The notes beneath the pieces were generated by a model. It was not told the origin of the DNA and made no database searches. It worked only from the letters and a program-made list of their open reading frames with translations. A DNA stretch of 64,000 nt from the NCBI GenBank assembly GCA_015657535.1, contig JADHZB010001930.1:1959-65958 (forward strand). Direction: 5' to 3'. Positions 62,501 through 64,000 of the stretch are shown piece after piece. The DNA comes from Nephromyces sp. MM_2019. Lineage: Eukaryota; Apicomplexa; Aconoidasida; Nephromycida. Every line of letters starts with the position of its first letter. Within the stretch, counting starts at the first letter, position 1. A program made the position numbers and the translations under genes.

Positions 62501-63102
62501 TTTTTTCCTGCAAAATTAAATTTTTTTTCGGAGAATTTGGGGTATCACTTTTCAATTAGATTGTTTTTATTCGGCTGAAAAAAATTTTCTGAGGTTCATA
62601 TGTTAATTTTATAAATTGATACCACATCCTCACTACAAGCTTAATTTTGATTGATTTGATGCAATTAGTAGTACTATCTTAACTGCTTGAAATAGCTGAC
62701 TTGTAAAGGCTAAATTCCATTTTTTGAAGCAAAGCGGAGTGAGTTATTTAATTATTTATTTTAAACAAAATTCTTGAGCACTTTAATCTGCTTAGCTTAA
62801 TAATTTTGCATTGCATTCTAGACATCTTTTAGACAAATAACTTACTGCAACATATGTTGTTATAATATTTAAGAAAGGTGAAATTGCATTCTCATAAGAA
62901 AGTATATAATAAAACACCAAAATAGATGCAAAAAAATGGCTGAAAATTAACTTGATTTATCACTATTTGAATAACTTACGTCTGTATTGAATTTTAAAAT
63001 AGGAGTATCTCCATGAATAAAAAATATGAGATTGCTGTCGGAGCAATCTTTTGCTTTTAGGCAGTTAGGGCTAAGAAGTAATTCCAACAAATTTTCTTCA
63101 TC
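14599..63102 (-). CDS. Axonemal dynein heavy chain (multi-exon gene, 5' end not certain)
   Basis: About 67 exons reading from high to low coordinates encode about 4,870 codons of a dynein heavy chain, the force-producing ATPase of ciliary dynein arms. Seen in order: N-terminal extension, DHC_N1 tail, DHC_N2 linker, AAA1 ([10 protein letters not shown]), AAA2 (GPSGGGKS), AAA3, AAA4, coiled-coil stalk with microtubule-binding domain, AAA5, AAA6, and the C-terminal cap ending in a TAG at 14599-14601. Having a DHC_N1 tail argues for a two-headed-type chain (outer arm, or the I1/f inner arm) rather than the single-headed inner-arm chains. The AAA1 region recalls the I1-alpha (DNAH10) type, but this is untested. 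Nearly all introns are GT-AG and all but two junctions close in frame. The length is slightly above the usual 4,000-4,600. Odd points are altered Walker A motifs in AAA3 and AAA4 and one GC-AG intron. The start codon may lie at about 63.6 kb or beyond the window. Confidence 0.96.
18452..22086 (-). CDS. Dynein heavy chain AAA6 / D6: exons 22086-21818, 20933-20854, 20669-20514, 19899-19763, 18650-18452
   Basis: Exon 22086-21818 has the FILSPGSNP and LGQG motifs and [11 protein letters not shown], diagnostic of AAA6. The 80-nt exon 20933-20854 has [10 protein letters not shown]. Exon 20669-20514 has [12 protein letters not shown] and [10 protein letters not shown]. Exon 19899-19763 has [10 protein letters not shown] and [11 protein letters not shown]. 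Exon 18650-18452 has [16 protein letters not shown]. All are hallmark dynein motifs in the expected order. Phases 1, 2 and 0 alternate and close at every junction. Confidence 0.95.
22547..25742 (-). CDS. Dynein heavy chain AAA5-AAA6 connecting region: exons 25742-25584, 24876-24651, 23864-23617, 22737-22547
   Basis: Exon 25742-25584 starts [11 protein letters not shown] and has the SEGN motif. Exon 24876-24651 has the AARGSILYF and MYQYSL motifs. Exon 23864-23617 has HKLIFSLQL and the following K.LTKEE helix. Exon 22737-22547 has WRNWCN and ELPGNWS, matching the W.....P....LPG.W signature, then [12 protein letters not shown]. The acceptor of 24876-24651 is GACGCAG|CTT, chosen because an in-frame TAA lies just upstream. 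Confidence 0.93.
26300..28778 (-). CDS. Dynein heavy chain AAA5: exons 28778-28578, 27966-27759, 26535-26300
   Basis: Exon 28778-28578 carries [16 protein letters not shown] and LLIDPQMQ, the AAA5 signature. Exon 27966-27759 carries [20 protein letters not shown] and LEPLLKHQF. Exon 26535-26300 carries [12 protein letters not shown] and LEEQLLGLV. The junction between the last two uses one base plus two bases of a Gly codon. These motifs are among the most conserved in the family, and nothing looks broken. Confidence 0.95.
29003..31142 (-). CDS. Dynein heavy chain stalk and microtubule-binding domain: exons 31142-30975, 30461-30167, 29508-29003
   Basis: Exon 31142-30975 is the first stalk coiled coil, rich in Lys, Glu and Gln. 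Exon 30461-30167 ends that coil and begins the microtubule-binding domain ([14 protein letters not shown], a strong family signature). Exon 29508-29003, the longest of the gene at 506 nt, contains the rest of the binding domain, the VEPKRKLV motif that starts the return coil, and the entry into AAA5 ([13 protein letters not shown]). Both coils are of normal length and I see no large insertion in the binding domain. Confidence 0.95.
31395..34425 (-). CDS. Dynein heavy chain AAA4 and an extended AAA4-stalk connector: exons 34425-34168, 33630-33355, 32825-32462, 31837-31395
   Basis: Exon 34425-34168 holds [14 protein letters not shown] and a Walker A-like GPEGCGMTS; Met (codon 34222-34224) stands where the Lys of G..G.GK[ST] belongs. 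Exon 33630-33355 has FFLEDFKKV and [13 protein letters not shown], the counterpart of the AAA4 Walker B region. Exon 32825-32462 has [17 protein letters not shown]. Exon 31837-31395 starts with about 70 Ser/Lys/Asn-rich residues that I cannot match to other heavy chains, then [13 protein letters not shown] and RLENGLTKL, which lead into the stalk. The acceptor of 33630-33355 (CATCAG|CTT) was preferred over a nearer one because it restores the spacing expected for the family. Confidence 0.9.
34810..38475 (-). CDS. Dynein heavy chain AAA3: exons 38475-38325, 37781-37570, 36725-36456, 35509-35322, 35011-34810
   Basis: Exon 38475-38325 has [14 protein letters not shown] and LTGVAG. The Walker A motif spans the intron into 37781-37570 and reads GVAGSRKS, with Arg in place of the last Gly. 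The same exon has a Walker [11 protein letters not shown]. Exon 36725-36456 has [11 protein letters not shown], but the usual MGPPGGGR loop is replaced by a stretch reading [12 protein letters not shown]. Exon 35509-35322 has [15 protein letters not shown], the counterpart of SHYTFNLRD. Exon 35011-34810 has [11 protein letters not shown], matching HECLRVF.DRL. The last junction (TGGCG|GTTGG to TTTGCAG|CTAC) was chosen because it reconstructs the LW..EC motif. Confidence 0.92.
38569..38613. repeat. (TG)n-rich tract in a dynein intron
   Basis: TG run interrupted by TTTGCG and TGCG, in the intron between exons 39125-38880 and 38475-38325. It is one of the few dinucleotide repeats in the dynein gene; on the sense strand it reads CA, opposite to the INTS3-like gene introns. 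Confidence 0.9.
38876..38881 (-). other. GC-AG splice donor
   Basis: The junction reads CAG|GCAAGT on the minus strand, the classic GC donor consensus. Using it joins GDAQ in phase 0 to the next exon (acceptor TTTAAG|GTT) and keeps the AAA2-AAA3 sequence in frame; the nearby GT would shift the frame into a stop. Confidence 0.75.
38880..41381 (-). CDS. Dynein heavy chain AAA2: exons 41381-41132, 40592-40366, 39826-39587, 39125-38880
   Basis: Exon 41381-41132 has an intact Walker A (GPSGGGKS) and the [13 protein letters not shown] motif. Exon 40592-40366 has [12 protein letters not shown], the Walker [12 protein letters not shown] and LPNGERI. Exon 39826-39587 has [13 protein letters not shown], a nearly invariant dynein motif. 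Exon 39125-38880 has [10 protein letters not shown] and leads to AAA3. Exon 39125-38880 ends CAG|GCAAGT, a GC-AG intron by best fit. Nothing suggests loss of AAA2 function. Confidence 0.95.
40944..40973. repeat. (CA)n-rich tract in a dynein intron
   Basis: Short CA run with two TA interruptions in the intron between exons 41381-41132 and 40592-40366. Confidence 0.9.
42249..44581 (-). CDS. Dynein heavy chain AAA1 (main ATPase site): exons 44581-44328, 43694-43505, 43081-42907, 42497-42249
   Basis: Exon 44581-44328 has [16 protein letters not shown] and the Walker [11 protein letters not shown]. Exon 43694-43505 has Walker [12 protein letters not shown] and the [11 protein letters not shown] motif. 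Exon 43081-42907 has [15 protein letters not shown]. Exon 42497-42249 has [13 protein letters not shown] and the start of the AAA1-AAA2 linker. The Walker A Lys and the Walker B Asp-Glu pair are present, so the main motor site should be active. The 5' junction of exon 44581-44328 does not close in phase with the exon before it. Confidence 0.96.
42676..42838. repeat. Degenerate CA/GC-rich tandem repeat in a dynein intron
   Basis: Repeated variants of GAATAGCGCACACA, GAATAATGCGCACA and GTTACGCACACA over about 160 bp, in the intron between exons 43081-42907 and 42497-42249. The unit varies and I cannot assign one period. It is much richer in G and C than the surrounding intron. Confidence 0.8.
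44913..49208 (-). CDS. Dynein heavy chain linker (DHC_N2): exons 49208-48891, 48726-48658, 48394-48173, 47204-46944, 46701-46436, 46196-45906, 45646-45499, 45146-44913
   Basis: Exon 48394-48173 has [13 protein letters not shown] and FQDLLELNL, diagnostic of the linker. Exon 47204-46944 has EKYWEKKEL and [12 protein letters not shown]. Exon 46701-46436 has [12 protein letters not shown] and [11 protein letters not shown]. Exon 46196-45906 has [13 protein letters not shown] and [10 protein letters not shown]. Exon 45646-45499 has [15 protein letters not shown]. Exon 45146-44913 has [11 protein letters not shown] and [12 protein letters not shown]. The 69-nt exon 48726-48658 lies between two long helices. 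The linker is complete and gives the power stroke in known dyneins. Confidence 0.93.
47399..47451. repeat. Perfect 21-bp inverted repeat around a T-rich loop
   Basis: Arms at 47399-47419 and 47431-47451 are exact reverse complements (core ATTGATAAAGTTTTTAATT), separated by 11 nt (A followed by ten T). The arms would form a stable hairpin. It lies in the 968-nt intron between exons 48394-48173 and 47204-46944. Confidence 0.95.
49564..53843 (-). CDS. Dynein heavy chain tail-to-linker helices: exons 53843-53621, about 53497-53345, 52819-52618, 52326-52113, 51642-51498, 50872-50720, 50343-50159, 49849-49564
   Basis: Exon 53843-53621 has the TWNS motif that closes DHC_N1. Exon 52819-52618 has [17 protein letters not shown], matching the YW...I..AL..MV..GL pattern, continued by 52326-52113. 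The remaining exons are alpha-helical and fit the start of DHC_N2. The exon near 53497-53345 has a good acceptor (TATATAG|CAA) and helical sequence, but no in-frame GT donor before its stop, so its 3' edge and its link to 52819 are unresolved. An open frame at 52820-53000 may add coding sequence there. Confidence 0.8.
54582..57648 (-). CDS. Dynein heavy chain DHC_N1, second half: exons 57648-57384, 56609-56353, 56310-56053, 55955-55767, 55223-55081, 54965-54932, 54703-54582
   Basis: Exon 56310-56053 contains [11 protein letters not shown] and [12 protein letters not shown], the counterpart of the NVPPVAG..W.RQL motif of DHC_N1. Exon 55955-55767 has INSFERKLW, matching the L..FE...W helix. Exon 55223-55081 has [15 protein letters not shown], matching the VNFD...IRE...L..LG strand-helix. 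A 34-nt microexon (54965-54932) restores the phase and adds [10 protein letters not shown] before exon 54703-54582. The intron between 56353 and 56310 is only 42 nt. Every junction in this block closes in phase. Confidence 0.85.
58339..61183 (-). CDS. Dynein heavy chain DHC_N1, first half: exons 61183-61098, 60699-60484, 59662-59524, 59364-59207, 58573-58339
   Basis: Exon 61183-61098 carries [12 protein letters not shown], the conserved start of the DHC_N1 domain. The split Arg codon joins it to exon 60699-60484 ([11 protein letters not shown]). Exon 59364-59207 has the Cys-Leu-Thr-Thr-Trp helix and 58573-58339 the [10 protein letters not shown] and [12 protein letters not shown] helices that correspond to the ..C...W... 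and RW.FD.. elements of the family. All junctions close. Confidence 0.85.
61020..61036. repeat. Short telomere-like CCCTAAA array
   Basis: The sequence AACCCTAAACCCTAAAC holds two copies of the plant and coccidian-type telomere unit (TTTAGGG on the other strand), in the dynein intron between exons 61183-61098 and 60699-60484. Confidence 0.8.
61593..63102 (-). CDS. Dynein heavy chain N-terminal extension: exons 63102-62980, 62507-62325, 61922-61593
   Basis: Three exons before the DHC_N1 start. Exon 63102-62980 ends GAC|GTAAGT and has [10 protein letters not shown], a Phe-rich strand seen near the N-terminus of axonemal heavy chains. Exon 62507-62325 has [17 protein letters not shown], similar to the L..L...Y.P.L helix. 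Exon 61922-61593 is a basic, helical, 110-codon segment leading to the GPL..I.FW motif. All three join in phase 0. Conservation is low here in all dyneins, so support comes mainly from splice signals and position. Confidence 0.7.
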
Positions 63103-63439
63103 CTAAAATTATGGCGAAACATCTTTTTTTTATTTTATGTTTAACTATGCACTTTTAAATAATGCTTTTTTCCAGCTCTGCACGCTTAAAATCTCTGGTA
63201 ACATATTTTTGATTTTTGTATCATGATGCGAGTAATGCTTTTATCTGCTATGAATTTTGCGTTTTGGAGGTTGTTGGGATATTCTTAAAAGTTATTCTAC
63301 AGTTCGCTACACTTCACTACGTTTTATGTAGTAGATTCAGAGTACTTCAAAAAAATTTGCTTGAATTTTTTACTTTTAAGTGATAAAAGAGCTTTGTATT
63401 TGCTAAACTTAAGAATTGCTCTAACAAGAAAAAGCTTCA

Positions 63440-63670
63440 AAAATAATTAATTACATTGTCGTAAATTTTTTTTTTGAAAAAAACTAAAGTTTCTCCTCCG
63501 GAAAAAAAAAAGAAATCCTGTACAGTCCTCTTCAGGTTCTTGCTGTCCTGAAATAGGGAAAACAGGGTTAGTGGTAGCTTTTTTTTGCCAGCGGCTATAA
63601 TAGAGCTCTGGTATAATCTGCTTCGCTAATTTGCTGTGTTTTTTCACTTTTTCTAGCCATAATATAGCAA
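63440..63670 (-). CDS. Possible further N-terminal dynein exon
   Basis: An open minus-strand frame reads LWLEKVKKHSKLAKQ and NPVFPISGQQEPEED, plausible for a heavy-chain N-terminus. I cannot place its splice sites or start: a GT donor (GACT|GTACAG) is one base out of phase with exon 63102-62980, and a short ATG frame at 63660 overlaps it in another frame. Confidence 0.35.
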
Positions 63671-64000
63671 TTCACTAGATTTTTTTGCTAATGTGCTTTT
63701 CAATATGCAGCAGCTACAAGTTCTCATTTCGTTAACTTTTAAAATTCGCAAGACTACTATGCTTAAATCGATGAAAAAAATATACAGCATACCAGAGCTG
63801 TGTCAAGCTTTTATAATGTATTTAGAGAAATCAAATCCTTTATGCCGTTGATATAGTTCCCCAAAAAAAGAGGTAGTTAAATATTTTTTAATCTATAAGT
63901 ATACGTTAAAATCTGTCAAGTATTAACATATCAAATCGCATAGAAAATTAGTGATTTAACCTAAATTTGCTTTGAAAACAATTTTGTTAATAAGAGGTAT
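63671..64000. other. No gene recognised at the right edge
   Basis: AT-rich sequence without a recognisable protein. It may be the 5' flank of the dynein gene or an intron if the first exon lies beyond the window. Confidence 0.5.

Overview
The window is nuclear DNA of an AT-rich, intron-dense eukaryote that builds motile axonemes. There are no bacterial operons, rRNA, tRNA or CRISPR. Two large genes lie head-to-tail on the minus strand, and I see no convincing gene on the plus strand. The axonemal dynein heavy chain, its many small GT-AG introns and a short CCCTAAA telomere-like array inside one of them fit an alveolate, possibly an apicomplexan with flagellated male gametes. The taxon is an inference.

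Region 1 (about 0.6-12.7 kb, minus strand): a gene of about 18 exons. One very large first exon (12535 down to 9785) encodes a disordered S/G/Y/R/P-rich segment and then helical sequence. It is followed by many exons of 34-372 nt encoding an alpha-solenoid and a Lys/Arg-rich C-terminal tail. The solenoid resembles Integrator subunit 3 (INTS3, SOSS-A) in motif order and spacing; this is a by-eye hypothesis. Its introns are full of CA/TG repeats and include a 76-bp minisatellite with five exactly spaced copies (5.7-6.05 kb) and a 0.6-kb purine/pyrimidine tract (3.76-4.4 kb).

Region 2 (12.7-14.6 kb): intergenic, with no supported gene.

Region 3 (14.6 to about 63.6 kb, minus strand): one dynein heavy chain gene, about 67 exons over 49 kb and about 4,870 recognised codons. 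Reading 5' to 3' (high to low coordinates) it holds an N-terminal extension, a DHC_N1 tail, the DHC_N2 linker, AAA1, AAA2, AAA3, AAA4, stalk and microtubule-binding domain, AAA5, AAA6 and the C-terminal cap, ending at a TAG at 14599-14601. I placed exon edges by hand from GT-AG signals and reading phase; nearly all junctions close. AAA1 and AAA2 have intact Walker A motifs. AAA3 and AAA4 have altered ones (Arg for Gly in AAA3, Met for the Walker Lys in AAA4), so the regulatory ATP sites may have decayed.

The two genes have no obvious functional link: one product would act in the nucleus, the other in the flagellar axoneme. No wholly new system is evident. The best leads are the altered AAA3/AAA4 sites, the INTS3-like protein with its long N-terminal extension, and the intronic repeats.
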